Assembly: GCA_000181795.3 (NCBI GenBank)
Contig: CM012953.1
Span: 646,267 to 710,266, forward strand
Source: Trichinella spiralis
Lineage: Eukaryota; Nematoda; Enoplea; Trichinellida; Trichinellidae
Reading direction: 5' to 3'
DNA length: 64,000 bases
The position numbers and the translations under genes were made by a program. The stretch's first letter is position 1. Each line of letters starts with the position of its first letter. The notes under the pieces were generated by a model. It had not been told where the DNA came from and searched no databases. It saw only the letters and a list, made by a program, of their open reading frames with translations. This document shows positions 30,147 through 43,125 of the stretch, piece by piece.

Positions 30147-32518
30147 GCGAAAAAAAGAAAAAGGCTCTTCTGTTTAATTTCATACAAAACTAACGACAAG
30201 ATTAGTTATTTGGAAATTTCTACCCCAGCGGACCTCACTAACCGTCCCTGCTTGACAAATGAACAGTAGCTTTGAAGATCATTTCTAAATCTGTTGAACG
30301 AATCATAAAATAGATGGCGCTGTCGATGATGTTTTAACCACAACAGTTATGCGTCTTTAAATTTTGCCGTCACCTGGCGACCGCAGGTGTCGCCGGCTTA
30401 TATAGAAAAAATAGGCGTGGCTTTATTGGACCAATCAGAATTTGTGAAATTGATTAACCTTATTGGATTGGTTGGATGATTTCGAAACACACCTGACGCT
30501 GACCTTCACTATATCTGGGGAATTAAATTAAGCACAAGAAGACCAAGTGTCCAATTATTACCTGTTGCAAATGTAAATCTGGCTTACGAACTGAAGCTTT
30601 TGAAAAAACCATCGACAGGTGCAAATAAATGCAAATCAATTGAATTGAACAAAAATGGCCACTTTTAAATCTGTCCCGTCTAGGGTCTGTTTAAGAATCA
30701 TTCTATCAGCTAATAATGCTCACATCCGTCATTGTTGATTTGGTCAAAAAAGCTTGCAATTTTTTGCAATGCATCAATAATTTTAGTCATTCACGAAAAG
30801 GTAAATCAATAATAAATGAAATCAACTTAACTGTATAAAATGAGAAATTTTAAAAATAATCATGTCACGCAATAATTATGACAAATTAATAAAATTGGTT
30901 TTTCTTTTTGATATTTATTTAATAATTAAATATTATTTTTTGTTACAGAACTATCATTATGAAATTGTTTCAATTAATTTAAATTTTATTGAAACAGAGC
31001 ATATCACTAGTCATTTTTCTATTTATAAAATTTATATGAAAAATTCTTCAAATTTTATCGCATATCATTAAGCAGTATCAAATATTTATTATTTTATGCA
31101 AGTTATTAATGCTATTCTTGACAGAATAAAGCTTAATCAATATTAATGAGATGAACATATACATTGTTTTTCCTTTTGTATAATAATAATATGCATGGCA
31201 TAAAAAACAAAAATGCTCAGAAAAAATTATGCGAATCATTAAAGTGTATGCTATTTTGTTTGCTAACCTTGTGAATTATACAGATGCTAGGCTGGTAGTG
31301 GAAATGTCATTGAATAAAGAGACAACCGCTTTCAGTATGTTTCACTTGCTTGCAATAAAGCATACTATATGAAATTTAATTTTCAGTTTTACTTCTTAGT
31401 AGTAACGTAGCAGAAACATTATTTCTGATGTTACATATTTTTTAATATTATTTTTAAACTAAAATTACAATCAAAATTAAATAATATTACTCAAAAAATT
31501 TAAACTTATTAAATTTATTTTCAGATGCTCAGTTTATTGTAATCAAACTTTACAAAAATATTATGCATGTAATTAATTACTTAATTAATCAAATATCTAA
31601 ACAAGCATAAATTTACCTAAAATATGGAAATAAATTCACAGTTGAAATATTTTCTAATATGCATTATATTTTTAAGTGAAATATGTGCAATAAATGAAAT
31701 TATTCATGCCATTTATAACAATTTCACAGCAACAATCAATTTCACATGTCAGTCATTCATTGCACGCTAACTGTTAAATTGTGATTTTATTAAATTTCAA
31801 TTTTAATTTAACAGTTTTTGATGTTGCTTTTTTTCAATATGTCCAATATGAATTTTTTGAAATCTATAAATTTAAAAATAACTCATCCTCCTCCTTGAAA
31901 TTACGTTAAATATAATTGATAAAATGTTTCCAACTTGGCGTTTGAAAATTATGTAACATTTAATTAAATTTTTTTAAATATCTCCTACCTGATATCATTA
32001 CATAGTTGCAAGTGATTATCATATTTTTCAAAAGGAAAAATTTCAAAACACAAAGTAAGCATTCTATTCATTTTAACTTCGCTTGTTGAATTCATTCATT
32101 CTAAATGAATAAACAAAGCCAAATAAACCTGCGGCAGCAAGTCGTCAAATGTCACGAAAGAAGCTCTTTTCATCAATTGCCAATTCATCAAATCATAATT
32201 CACTTTTTCTACAAGCCTTTCGTACAATAAATTTAATGAATTCTTTAAGATTATTTACTTTATTATTAATCAGTTTCTTCATCAGTGTTGAAAATTTTTT
32301 CAATAACATTAATAAAATCTGAAAATCACTTTATTAACCATGATACTATAAATGCAGCAATGTAATATACAACAAAAACAAAACCTTTTCTTCATACATT
32401 TGTTTATTGATTTTCTCATTTATACATTTTTCAAAATTTATAATATGCATCACAAAACAATTAAGAACAACAACGCATCAAAGAATTACACAGCTATTTT
32501 ACTTATTTTCATTTTCAA
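30147..32518. other. Forkhead gene upstream region and intergenic DNA
   Basis: 30200-30680 is GC-richer and probably the forkhead promoter and 5' UTR. From 30700 to 32518 the sequence is AT-rich with no gene recognised. Confidence 0.5.
30369..30404 (-). promoter_or_regulatory. Candidate FOXJ1 core promoter: TATA box and X-box-like site
   Basis: On the minus strand TATATAAG (30404-30397) lies about 250 bases before the start codon. Next to it, GTCACCTGGCGAC (30369-30381) fits the RFX X-box pattern RYYNYY-N-RRNRAC. A perfect inverted repeat GGCGAC/GTCGCC (30376-30381 and 30389-30394) overlaps it. The block is GC-rich against an AT-rich background. Function is inferred from pattern only. Confidence 0.45.
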
Positions 32519-34158
32519 CTAACGTTTTTTTCTTTGTAATTTCCCTGTTAATTGGACATTGCTCGCTTTCTTTTTCCTTCTCTTTAAAAATTTTTTGCGA
32601 GAATTACCTAAACTTGATACATTGTTTAAAATCTCAATAAAATTTAATTTTATTAAATGCTAAAGATGAATAAATAAAATTATAAATACTATACCAGTTG
32701 AAATATTTTTATAACTTTCCTTAACCAGTCGCTCTTGCTTCAGCAATCGTTCAGCCGCTTTCTGCACCTACAAAACATGTAAAATTAGATTAAAGCTACA
32801 GCACAGTAATACGGTTAAAATTTTTTAAAACGTTAAATAAAAACGAAGAACATACATCGTCTAAGTCAAGATCAGAAACACCAGACGATTCTTCTTCATC
32901 GAATGGATCACATTCGGTCGAAACCAGTTGAAACCTTAAATATTCTCATATTAATACAATAAATTAAATATGGAAGTAAATTACTTTTTTACGAATTCAT
33001 AAATTCGCTGACGTCTTTTAGAGCCGCAGCAGGCTGCCACTTCAAATAGTTCATCGCTGAGTCTCTTGTAATTTATCTGAAGAAAAAAATCCTCTGAAAC
33101 TTCGTAAAAAAATTCTCTTCTCTTTTTAAACAGAATAATGTTTATTTTACGTGGAAGTTCAAAGATAAATTTACCTTAAATCCAGTAGACTGTAAGTTTT
33201 GGGATTCACCTTTGGCTTTGTTCTTTTTCAATAAAGACTGAGACGCATCCAGAAGTATTGGCTCTAACACTTCACTGATCACGGTATCGAAAAAAATGGG
33301 ACTAAAATTAATGCATAAAAATAATGTGAAAAGTTTGAAATTTAAATCACAACACGATTTAACAAAAAATGCATTGTGGTTGAACGCTTTCGCAGGAGAA
33401 AAGACTAAATTCAAAATTTGAAATACTACCTTATAGGCTTTCCCAACAACTCCACATAAGGTTGAAGCATTCGCATGGAACGTTGTTCATCTAACTTTTC
33501 TGACATCAATGAGTCCAATTCGTCGAGATACAATGAAACAAAGTGAAACTTTAATCCTTCTGGATAAGCCGATATCGATGGATTCAGCACAGTTAATTTT
33601 AAAAACGCCAAAACACGATCAACAATTCTTTCTTCCCAATCATTTTCATCAAAAAACCGCAACATACTACGTAAAAAGCGACGAGTTAACTAAATATAAA
33701 TTACATTATAAAGAAAAAATTTTTTCAACACTGCAAAACAATACCATCATAAATTTGTTCAATCTCCATTTATCAATTGTGTGCCATTCTGAAGAAATAG
33801 AAGTAAAAAATGTCAACTGAAAAGTCAATTTCTCATCCACTGTTGAAAAACACTCCATAAGTTTTCCAATATTATCTGCTAATTCTTCTTGTTGCAGTGG
33901 CTTGTCTTGCATCCACATGGCGTAATATAAACCTTTCCACAAAATTGACAATTCTGTTTCTTTAAACACTGAAAAAAAAACAAAAAATAAAATTCGTTGT
34001 AAAATATCAAGGAGAAGTCATTAGCTCCAGCACTAACCTTTATTTCTGCTCCGATCTGTTATCCAAGATCGAAGATGAAGCAAAGCTCGAGTACGAATTT
34101 TTGGTTGACAACTAGCTAATTTTTGTGCAAAAAAACTTTCGGGAAGAGGGAATTCCAT
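32519..34158 (-). CDS. RRP1: RRP1/NOP52-type ribosomal RNA processing protein
   Basis: Eight exons on the minus strand (34158-34038, 33968-33745, 33689-33430, 33301-33175, 33076-32985, 32934-32856, 32767-32695, 32607-32519) give 354 aa. The N-terminal Nop52 domain shows FFAQKLASCQPKIRTRAL, LWKGLYYAMWMQDKPLQQ, the ..WRLNKFMMLTRRFLR segment, and PEGLKFHFVSLYLDEL. An acidic stretch (FDEEESSGVSDLDLDD) follows, and the protein ends in a strongly basic tail (KKFLKRRKKKA, KLQRKKR), as expected for a nucleolar protein that takes part in pre-rRNA processing for the large subunit. The product is shorter than vertebrate RRP1, which has a longer C-terminal tail. Confidence 0.9.
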
Positions 34159-34733
34159 TGAAACAAGCTGAAGCAAAAGAGATCAAAGCACTGAAAGAAA
34201 ATATTTTTTTATTTAATCATCACAATTAAACTATATGAATGATTCTATTTCATAACTTAGAATTTTACTTCAAAACTAAATAAACGTGAAAAACCTTCTA
34301 CAAACGACAGCGCTTAAATCAAAATTTTTATTACCATATAAATATAAATGTTCCATTCAAAAACAGAACTAAAAAAGTAAAAAAAATTCCAAATGTTAAA
34401 AAATATTAATTAAACAACACAGCATTGAACTAATATTTAATTCACTGCTTAAAAAATTCAAATCATTCCATCTTGCTAATTTCTTTTGAAATATTCTCCA
34501 AGTCATTTCATAATTATTTACTTTCAATAACTTACAGTAATCTATATACCGTAACTGAAAATAAAGCTACAGCATTGCGATAAGATTAAAGTTTAAGAAA
34601 CAGGAATAAAAAGCAATATTTTGCAAAACTTTTGGTTTTACGCACTTCGAATTTTCAAATAGGTGGATTAAATTTACAAAGTAGATTAAAAATTAAAATC
34701 GCTTTATAAATTACGGTAAAGAAATTAAACTAT

Positions 34734-35165
34734 ATGCAGCGGACACAGACTGAGCTAACAACTGTATTTATCCAAACAACGAAGTGGAAGACGAATGAAG
34801 CTACCGTCAGCGGATATATGCTTGAAGATCAAAGGAGAATTACGGTTGTGCGTTGCTTGGAGCGTATTTTGCTGCTGGTGTTGGAATCCTGCTGTGACGA
34901 ATCGGTGATGGTCCATTCGGAGTTGCTAATAAATACTGTGTTCATTACTTGTCTTGTGATTGCGATAATGTTACCGGGAAAGTGTGAACCCGGAAGAAAG
35001 GGGAACCGAGCTGGCGGAAGCCAAGCGGAGGATACGTCCGCGCAGAGAAACCCGCTGGTCGACACTGGTGCGTCGTCGCAAAGCGACGACTGTGCTAATA
35101 ACTCGGTTGAGGTGACGAACGAGCCCACCCGAGAGAGCGGCTCGTTACATATAAATGACGTTTAA
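34734..35165 (+). CDS. Possible orphan single-exon membrane protein
   Basis: An uninterrupted ORF of 143 codons begins with ATG between RRP1 and SAAL1, which both read the other way. Its base composition is near half G+C, far above the flanks, which supports coding use. A TATAAA-like stretch lies about 30 bases before the start. The protein has a hydrophobic segment at about aa 64-80 (LLINTVFITCLVIAIML) and then a polar, Ser/Asp/Asn-rich tail. No family was recognised. The opposite strand also has a 99-codon ORF (34829-35128), so strand is not certain, and a non-coding GC-rich element is possible. Confidence 0.35.
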   Translation: MQRTQTELTTVFIQTTKWKTNEATVSGYMLEDQRRITVVRCLERILLLVLESCCDESVMVHSELLINTVFITCLVIAIMLPGKCEPGRKGNRAGGSQAEDTSAQRNPLVDTGASSQSDDCANNSVEVTNEPTRESGSLHINDV

Positions 35166-35330
35166 ACTAAAAAAATACACGTGCCTATGATCTTAAAATG
35201 CATTACACTAATGATACATTTGTTTTTTGTAGGTTATAAACAAGAGATAACAAGCTATTTTCAGTAATAAACAATTTAATAAATGCCAAATCAAACATGG
35301 AAACATAAATGAAAAACACAAACAAAATGA

Positions 35331-36964
35331 CTAAGAAATCTCGTTGCTCAATAAATAATCAATAATTCTGAGCACATTTTGCACAGGAAGCTGGTGTTGA
35401 AATTCATTATTTTCACCTTCCAAAGTTTGCTTTAAAAGTGGCTGCACTTTCTTCAAGTATGTCGCTATAATTAAATAATAATGATATCAGTATGTTTAAA
35501 AACAGCAATGCATGTACCTTCAAGGCTGGTAACCACACATTCTTCTGAAACAACATCAAGTACTTGGAAACAATGTAGTAATCCAATGATTTCATCGTCA
35601 GATAAAAACTGATCAGACCATCTGTTAGTAAATATCTTCAGCATTGTAAAACAGCATTCACAAATTTCGCGGGCAATTTTTTCTTGATAATTCAAACTGA
35701 TTAATAAATAAATGAACAAGAATTATATTTTTCAAGGTTTACTTAACATCGCCGAGCCAGATGGAAAAGTGGTAAAATTATGCAGCACTCCTGCAAGAAG
35801 CCAAACTGCCATTGACAACTGACGATCCAGCAATGATGTAATGATTTCTGAAAAATTCTTAAAAAAGTTTTCTCGCTCCCCAAGGTACATGCAAACAGTT
35901 TCTGAATCGTCTGTAAGATAATACAGCACTCGAGCAACTTCGTCACGAAGGTCGACTAAAATGCTTAACCAGTTAAAATAACATTGCTATTTAGTAATTT
36001 CTTTGATTTGGTACCGTTTGTGCAGTTGAGAAGAATAAAGTTAAAATCATCCCAAAAATTCATTGCCATCATTTCTTCTGTCCACATTTCCGTCATCATG
36101 CCATACTCTCGAAAATTTCTTATAAACCTTCACAAATTTCAAATTATATATTTGAAAATTATAAAAAACTTTGTTCTACCTTAGAACTTGAAGTAGTATA
36201 GCTGCATCTCGACACTTCAGCATCGTAACAATAGTTAAACTGAAAATATTTCATTACACACGATATTTTTTTTTGGTAAATACTACCATAAATTTCTATG
36301 TGTGCTGAGATAACCTGCATATCGATGCGCGGAACAAACCATATTAGCCATGATTCCCACAATCATTTCCTAAAATATTCCATGTACAACAATAAATAAA
36401 GTAAAATTATTTACAGTCAATCGTGGTTTGTTAGTGCTTTCAAGAACAAAACTGAACAATTTCAATACATCGAATTCCATTAAATAATTTACAACTTCCT
36501 AAAAATATATTATAAAATATTTATAATTCTTTCAAATAATTTAACTTCGTTAGTGCTCATATCCCATAAGTCGGAAAGATGTTTCTCAAATTCTTTATCC
36601 ATTTCTTCAATATCTTCAGTATGTTCACATTCTGCCTCCTAAACACCTTAAATACTATTAACTAGATTCAAAAATAATCAGAGAAATCCCACTTCGCACA
36701 GTCTGAAAAGCAATTTATGGATAAATCGGCGACTATACATGGTATGACCTAATCGGTTAACATCATAATTGCACAACTGTTCGATATCTTCGGGGATATC
36801 TGGATTACTATAATTCTGCACTGTTTCTGTATTATCATTTCCTAGAACAATAGAATTAAAGCAATTATTTTCCAAGATTTATAAAGCTTACTCTGTGTTT
36901 CAAGGATATCGACACTGCGTACTGAATCCGAGTCAGGGACAGGCGACTTTGGTGAATTCTGCAT
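35331..36964 (-). CDS. SAAL1: SAAL1-type armadillo-like protein
   Basis: Ten exons on the minus strand (36964-36892, 36841-36693, 36638-36546, 36498-36415, 36369-36287, 36239-36180, 36127-36015, 35955-35743, 35682-35518, 35464-35331) give 388 aa. Family marks are HTMYSRRFIHKLLFRL, DLWDMSTNEVVNYLMEFDV, and KPRLTEMIVGIMANMVC, in the same order as in SAAL1 of other animals, followed by helical repeats. Known SAAL1 is a poorly understood protein linked to cell proliferation; its molecular role is not settled. The acceptor before 35682 is chosen by frame (TCAAG), because the stronger-looking upstream CAG would break the frame. SLC25A46 starts 918 bases away in the opposite direction. Confidence 0.85.
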
Positions 36965-37881
36965 ACCTGCAAATAATGAAACTGGAAATTAGTATCAGTG
37001 TAATTTATACAGTAAAAATCGTTTTCTTCAAATGAATTGCTTAAAGTATACTACATTAATAAACATACGCATGCAGTATATTGCTCTTGCACAATTGAAA
37101 AACAGTAGGATAAAAAGTCATTAATGAAAAGCAAGTTCAGTTTTGATGCCTACAGAGTAGAGCACATATTGTATTAAAGTTATACACCTCATCTAATAAT
37201 CTATGAATAAATTCGTTTTGTGTTTGAGTTATAGCTTTGCATCAGTTTCATTTAGATTACAAAATGGAATTCAATCATCCCTGTCATACAATAACTTGCT
37301 TTTCAATTGTATACTGTTAACTAAATTTCTGTACTTTATCATATTAACCGTATGATGATAACTGAATTAACTGTATGATATAATAAAGGGAAAAGATTAT
37401 TCCAATATTTTTGAAAAAAATTCAATATTATTCAAAATAAGTGAATACAAATGACATTTCTGATATCGTAAATACATTACCAATACAGTTGTACACTCTG
37501 TTGAGAAAATTTTCTTAATACAAGTTTTTTATTAATTATGTAAATTATAATAAGTAATTTTTAGCTGTTTTAAAATTTTATTTTAATTCACATCAAATTA
37601 TATTACTTTCAGTATCTATTATTATTTTAATTTATTTCTGAGTAAATACTGAAATAAACAAAAATGAACCTTTGAAGTATTTACCACATGCTCTTTCATA
37701 TAACAATGCTTTTAGTACATTAAGTTACAGTATTTTAAATTATAATGAAGTTCTATACTCTGACAGTACCGAAGGTGCCTTTACTTGGTTGTGGTAGATT
37801 ATCGAATTTTGTAAGTCTTATGAATTCATTTGTATGAAGTGTTTTTTCTATTGATTTTTAGATTATTGATTATTCTTATAA
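36965..37881. other. Divergent upstream region of SAAL1 and SLC25A46
   Basis: This stretch separates two head-to-head genes. On the plus strand an ATG at 37744 opens a short frame that ends at a donor near 37812 and is out of frame with SLC25A46; it may be a spliced 5' UTR with a small upstream ORF. No other gene was seen. Confidence 0.45.
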
Positions 37882-39819
37882 ATGTACTCCCAAGTACCTC
37901 AGTCTAGACAACGCAATAATAATAATCAGCATTTTGGTGGGAAGTATTACCGTCCGCAACCCGTTTATATGTCTCAAGCAAGATTACCACATCAAGAAAG
38001 ATGGCCCCCTGAAAATTTGTCAAGTTTGTGTTTTTCGCTTTTTGTTACATATGACAAGATTATAAAATACTGTTTTAGAGTTACTGCTACTAACTTGGGC
38101 ATCTTTTGTAAATTTATACGAAATATTTGAATTTCTGTCCATTAAAAGTTGATAAGTTTAATATTTGTATTGCTAAATAAACTAATATTTAAAGGCGCCC
38201 GCTTATTAGGTGAAAAGCAGAAGTATTTTCATTTGTTTCTTGAATATGCTAAGAAATTTTTTTCAATTCTACTCAATACATAAAATTCATTTCTTATTAT
38301 GTAGATTTAGTTAAAATTTCAATTTTGCAAAATAATTGCATTTTATGAAACGTGCAATTTCTTTTTTAGATCAATATGAAAAATATATCGGAATTGGGGT
38401 TGGTATTGCAAGGTCAGAAATTATATTAAACATAATTGTCATAAGTTTGAAAATGACTTGCTTTAGTATTTTATTGGAAAACGTATTTTCTCAGCCGTTT
38501 ATTGCCTTTCGTCGGCAATGCCAAGTACGTGTACACCAAAGTTATAAATCAAATCAAAATGTTACTCTTTTTTGAGGTTAACTTTAAAGCAGCTCATTAT
38601 CATCGAACTCCGGTAACAGTGATTCCTATAATGTACAACGTGCAGCACAATCAAGTAAATAATCAGAATATATTTTTCTTTTTGATTATCCAATAATTGT
38701 TTTTAGGACTTTGGAAGTTTGTGGAAAGGCGTTTCCAGCAGCATTGTTTTACGAGGCATCTCAGTAGCTTCGGAAAATTTAATGTCAGAAGCGTTGGATT
38801 ATCCAAAGTATGTTTGCATCCCAGTTATGTTTAATTATTCACATAATAAAAATTATTTAGAGTTATAATGTCGCCTAATTCTTGGATGATAGTGATGAAA
38901 CATTTGGCATTGAAGGCGTAAGTAAAGTGGATAGTGTTTTGTTATTCAAATAGTTTTGTTTTAGGATATCATTTGCAGTGACAACTCCCATAATGATCAG
39001 TGCCTTTCTGGAAACTGTTCAAGTAAATAATGTTCGATTAAATAATAATAATAATTTGATTTTTTACTCTTATAATCTATCAGACATCGTTGGACAGAGA
39101 AAAGCCTGGCTTGTTTGACTGCGTTTATGAAGGATTTAAACGCATTTACAACGATGTAATGGGTCCTCGAGGGCATCCTCGATTTTCCGTCTTTAATTTG
39201 ACAGTACCAACCGTGGCATATCGACTTCTGTTCTACGTCACAAAAAAAGTTTTTCGTTGGCACATGTACAATTCTGTGAAATCTCACAGGGTAAAGAATG
39301 TTTCTTCTTATTTTTTCACAATCATATTTTCAACTATAGGCAAATCGCTCTGAGCAAAATAAGTCACCCTTTGACAAGTATTTTCCGGAAGTGTTCACTG
39401 CGCTTACATCTGATTTATTTACAGAAGCACTTTTGTATCCGTTTGAAACTGTTCTTCATAGGCTGTATTTGCAAGGTATTTTCTCTCTTAATTCAAAATT
39501 CAATATATTTACATTTTTATTGCATAAAATCCAAATTACAGGCACCAGAACACTGATCGACAATTTAGATGACGGATGTTCGGTGATGCCAATTATGACT
39601 CGTTATGAAGGAGTGATTGATTGCATCAGAACGATTAAACTAGATGAAGGCATTGGAGGATTTTACAAAGGTTTCGGTGCACTAGTGTTGCAATACATGT
39701 TACATTTGGGTTTGGTGCACACGTTTCGATTAATATATGAATATTTCGATAGAAACATGGAAGCAATGATCACTAGCGAATCAACGGAAGTCGATAATCA
39801 TGAAGTTGAAAATATCTAA
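37882..39819 (+). CDS. SLC25A46: SLC25A46-type mitochondrial outer-membrane carrier-like protein
   Basis: Ten exons (37882-38023, 38370-38412, 38467-38524, 38577-38654, 38707-38807, 38861-38917, 38965-39022, 39084-39290, 39340-39475, 39542-39819) give 385 aa. The order of motifs matches SLC25A46: IGIGVGIA, ENVFSQPFIAFRRQCQV, HYHRTPVTVIPIMY, LWKGVSSSIVLRG, then YPFETVLHRLYLQGTRTLI, MTRYEGVIDCIRTI and GFYKGFGALVLQY. This carrier relative sits in the outer mitochondrial membrane and affects mitochondrial fission, cristae shape and lipid traffic. The N-terminal 48 aa are polar and Asn/Gln-rich, as in the family. MRPL41 lies tail-to-tail, 200 bases beyond the stop. Confidence 0.93.
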
Positions 39820-40019
39820 CGAAAACTGCCGAGAAAGGCAAAGCTTTCTTCTGTTTGCGAAATTTTTGAAACGTAACATTTAGTTACAATTAACATGAAA
39901 GAATACCAATATTCAATAATTTCATGAAGTATAAAATGTTGCAAAAATAAAATGAAAGAAATGAAGCAAATATGATGTTTAAATGCTTAATTTTATTCAA
40001 GTGAAATTATATTTTATGA

Positions 40020-40607
40020 TTATCGTTTACAAGCAACTTCGTATAAATCTCTAGGAGTCATTGCGCGAGTGTTCAATGCAGATTCAGGTAGACGAAACGT
40101 GACATACGGTCGCAACTAAAAATCCACATATATACATATATGTTAACGAATTCAACATGAGAAATAAAACAACTTGTGTATCTTTCAAATCAGGAACAAT
40201 AATTTCGATTGGATACCTTAACAGTTCTAAAACAAAAGTTCGTTAACAAAAAGTAATTAAATGAACTAATATTTGAAGGGATTCTTTCAAACGATTCGAA
40301 AATTTCAAACACTATTTGAGAACAGTATTGAAATTAATTTTATTCTCTGTACTAATAACTAGAATCTCGCAAACTGTTGTGGCACATTTTTTAGTAGAAA
40401 ATCAAAAATACCTTTTGGCTTTTGCGATGGAAAAACGCTCCATCCAGATTCTCGATGAGGCCATTCCCACTTCTCGTAATACATTGGTCCAATTTCAGTA
40501 GCGGTCCTATTGCGTTTCAAATAGAATGGATACGGAGGCTTCTGATGAGGGGTGGTAAATGTTCGGACATAACGAATACTTTGAATCGACAAAAAATTAG
40601 AAAACAT
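40020..40607 (-). CDS. MRPL41: Mitochondrial ribosomal protein mL41
   Basis: Three exons on the minus strand, 40607-40412, 40226-40174 and 40115-40020, give 114 aa. The N-terminus (MFSNFLSIQSIRYVRTF) looks like a mitochondrial targeting peptide. The family core is KELLRYPIEIIVPDLKDTQL followed by RPYVTFRLPES, equivalent to the VPDL..LKPYVSY..PE core of mL41. The middle part (GPMYYEKWEWPHRESGW) differs from vertebrate and insect mL41, and the protein stops soon after the core, so it lacks the usual C-terminal extension. The assignment rests mainly on the core motif. Confidence 0.7.
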
Positions 40608-43125
40608 CCAATTTCTAATAAAAAAAAGATTAAAATTCTCAAAACACACAAAATTAATTTCTAACACTTTTCTAAAATTATTATTTAATAAAATATTATA
40701 TTAATAAAAAATAATCTATTACTAAAACTTTCTTTGAGATTACTGTAAATATAAATAAACTCAAGCTTTATGCATAAAAAATTTGAAGTTAACCAAATAA
40801 TTGAATTTTCAAATTTTTGTATAGAAATATATATTGTTTTTACATTTGCTTGAACATGTATGAACTGCTAGAACATGCATTTGTACAACATTAAATGTTT
40901 CAATTATAAAGTAAAGTTCAACGTCAAAAGCTTTTTTATATTTAATAATTAAATCAAAAAACAAAATAAATAAAATTCAGTTATCAATCTAAATAAACAA
41001 ATTAAGTGAATTAAATCAACAAATCCAAAATCAAACAAAGAAAAATAAAAAAGAAATAAAACAATATTGGAATCTCCTACACTGCAATTACGGATAATCA
41101 GGTTCGTGAACTGCAACTTCTCGAGCGAAAATTTTCGGTAAAATTGCACGTTTTACTGATCTCTCACTTTCTATTCTAGACAAATCACATTATCTTTTTT
41201 ATTATTTTTCGGTATATATCTGTACATATATATGAGATTTTGGCATTGTGCCAATACTCAGTCGGTCAAGAAAACAGTCCAAACAAGAGTAATTTTGCAC
41301 CACAACAACTATATCTTTAGACAGATGTTGCATGTAATGTAACTGGATATTAAGTAGAAGACGCCAACTTTCATTAAATACTTTCGAAGTTCATTTATTC
41401 GAAATAAATAAATAATTATAATGAACATCAAAATCGTACTAAAATGTATGATTAGCAAGTAAAGATACGGTGTATTTTTCATCCATCGTTTTTGCGCATT
41501 GCAAAACTTTTTTAACAGTAATGAACTCAAGTAATTTCTCAGAAATGAAATAATTTTTTGATAAAGCGGCGACATGATTCCATAAAGTTGAGAGGATGCA
41601 AACAATCACAGAACTGCTTTGATCAATTCAAACGGTTGGCAGATAAAGATGATAATCAAGAGGAAAGGAAACTGCCCCCTGATCAGTTTTTTGCTATAAT
41701 CTGCTTGAAACACTAGTTTGAACTGATACAGCTAACCTGGTTGCTTACACGCCAAAGGAAATCTATGTTTAATGAAATCTTTTCTTAAAAAAAAGTAAAA
41801 AATGACAAGCCTAAGAAAAGATTAGCTTCTCATTTTATAAATTGAGGTCTTCCATGATTCTGCTTGTTTCCGTTTCTGAAAACAGTAACTATAAGATTGA
41901 TTCTGTATTTCGTACATGGTTATCTCAGTTTTCAGCGATTTTTATTTAATTACATATTTCAGTATAATTTACTGTTGTTGAAATATTTACCACATGAATT
42001 GTTTTTGAAAAAGTATTTTCACTCGTTATTTATTTTATTACAATTTGTATAGAAAACGAAATTTTATTTTTTATTTATTACTCAATGACTATTTTCAATG
42101 TTATTCTTAATGCAATTTTTAAACTGTATTAGCACAACTGAAATAATTGATTTTCAATAGACTGAATAATGTGAGATTACCGTTTTGTTTTTGTATTTCT
42201 TTTTAGAAACAGACAATAAGTTTATTTACAATATTCATTTATTAAGTTTATCAAGTATTACTATCAGTCACTAATTTGAGCAATCAATGAAAAACTATGA
42301 AAATAGATATTTACAGACAGCTGTGTCGCTCTCAAGGTCGACTGGAAGAACAAAGAGAACAGCTCAGACCACAGCATAATTAATCAAATGACGAAAATAC
42401 CGCAACAGCAGTTACCATATTTTCCGGTGAAATCTGAGCAATCTGATTCCCGCTGACAAATAAGTTTCAGCTGGTTAGGCTTCTTAAATACTCATTTGCG
42501 CCAGTGTTCAAACATATCTGCACAGATTAATTTTATTAAACAATTACGCTCAATTATATCATTAAGACATTTCTAATTCCTTAAATAAATATGTTTTGTC
42601 AAATATTTCAAGTCAAATTAAATAAAAGTACAATAAAATTTAAAAATTTGTTTCGAATTTTTAAAGCACATCGTTAGGGTAATTTTTTAAAATTTATAAA
42701 ACTAAACGTTTGGATCGGAAAAACACCACCATATATTTAAGAAAAAATGGTCGAAAATTTTAGTATTTTTATTAGCAATATAAAAACAGAAAAAAGTCAC
42801 CAATTATTATTTGCAACTTCTGTTCTAAAATTTATCCCTCATTATCTTTAAATCATGATACAGTATTTTTTTATTGGTTGTGCAAGTTATTCATATTTTG
42901 ACTTTTTTCTTTATCCGAATATTCTGTTATTAGTCCTTTTGACATTATTCCTAGTTTTAATATTTTTAACTATTAATTATGATTATTAATGCTTTCGTTA
43001 AAGCAGTCGCATTATAATGGTTTTGTTTGTTTTATAAACTTCAAGCTAGGTGAAAGATCTCATTTTTATTTTTATTTTCTAGAATATTTGTTTAGAATTG
43101 GTTTATTTAAATATTCATCTGTACA
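40608..43125. other. Intergenic, no gene recognised
   Basis: AT-rich. Some stretches near 41590-41760 and 42310-42510 are less AT-rich but have stops in all frames. No RNA gene or mobile element was recognised. Confidence 0.5.

Noticed and set aside
34829-35128. Minus-strand 99-codon ORF opposite the orphan ORF
   Set aside because: The plus frame is longer, has an ATG with a TATA-like element and covers the whole GC-rich block; strand still needs RNA evidence.
40386-40411. Longer first exon of MRPL41 ending at a GTGCC donor
   Set aside because: It breaks the frame into exon 2; the donor at 40411-40410 (GTATTT) restores KELLRYPIEIIVPDL.
41309-41605. Minus-strand 98-codon ORF
   Set aside because: Hydrophobic Ile/Leu/Tyr-rich chance frame in AT-rich spacer.
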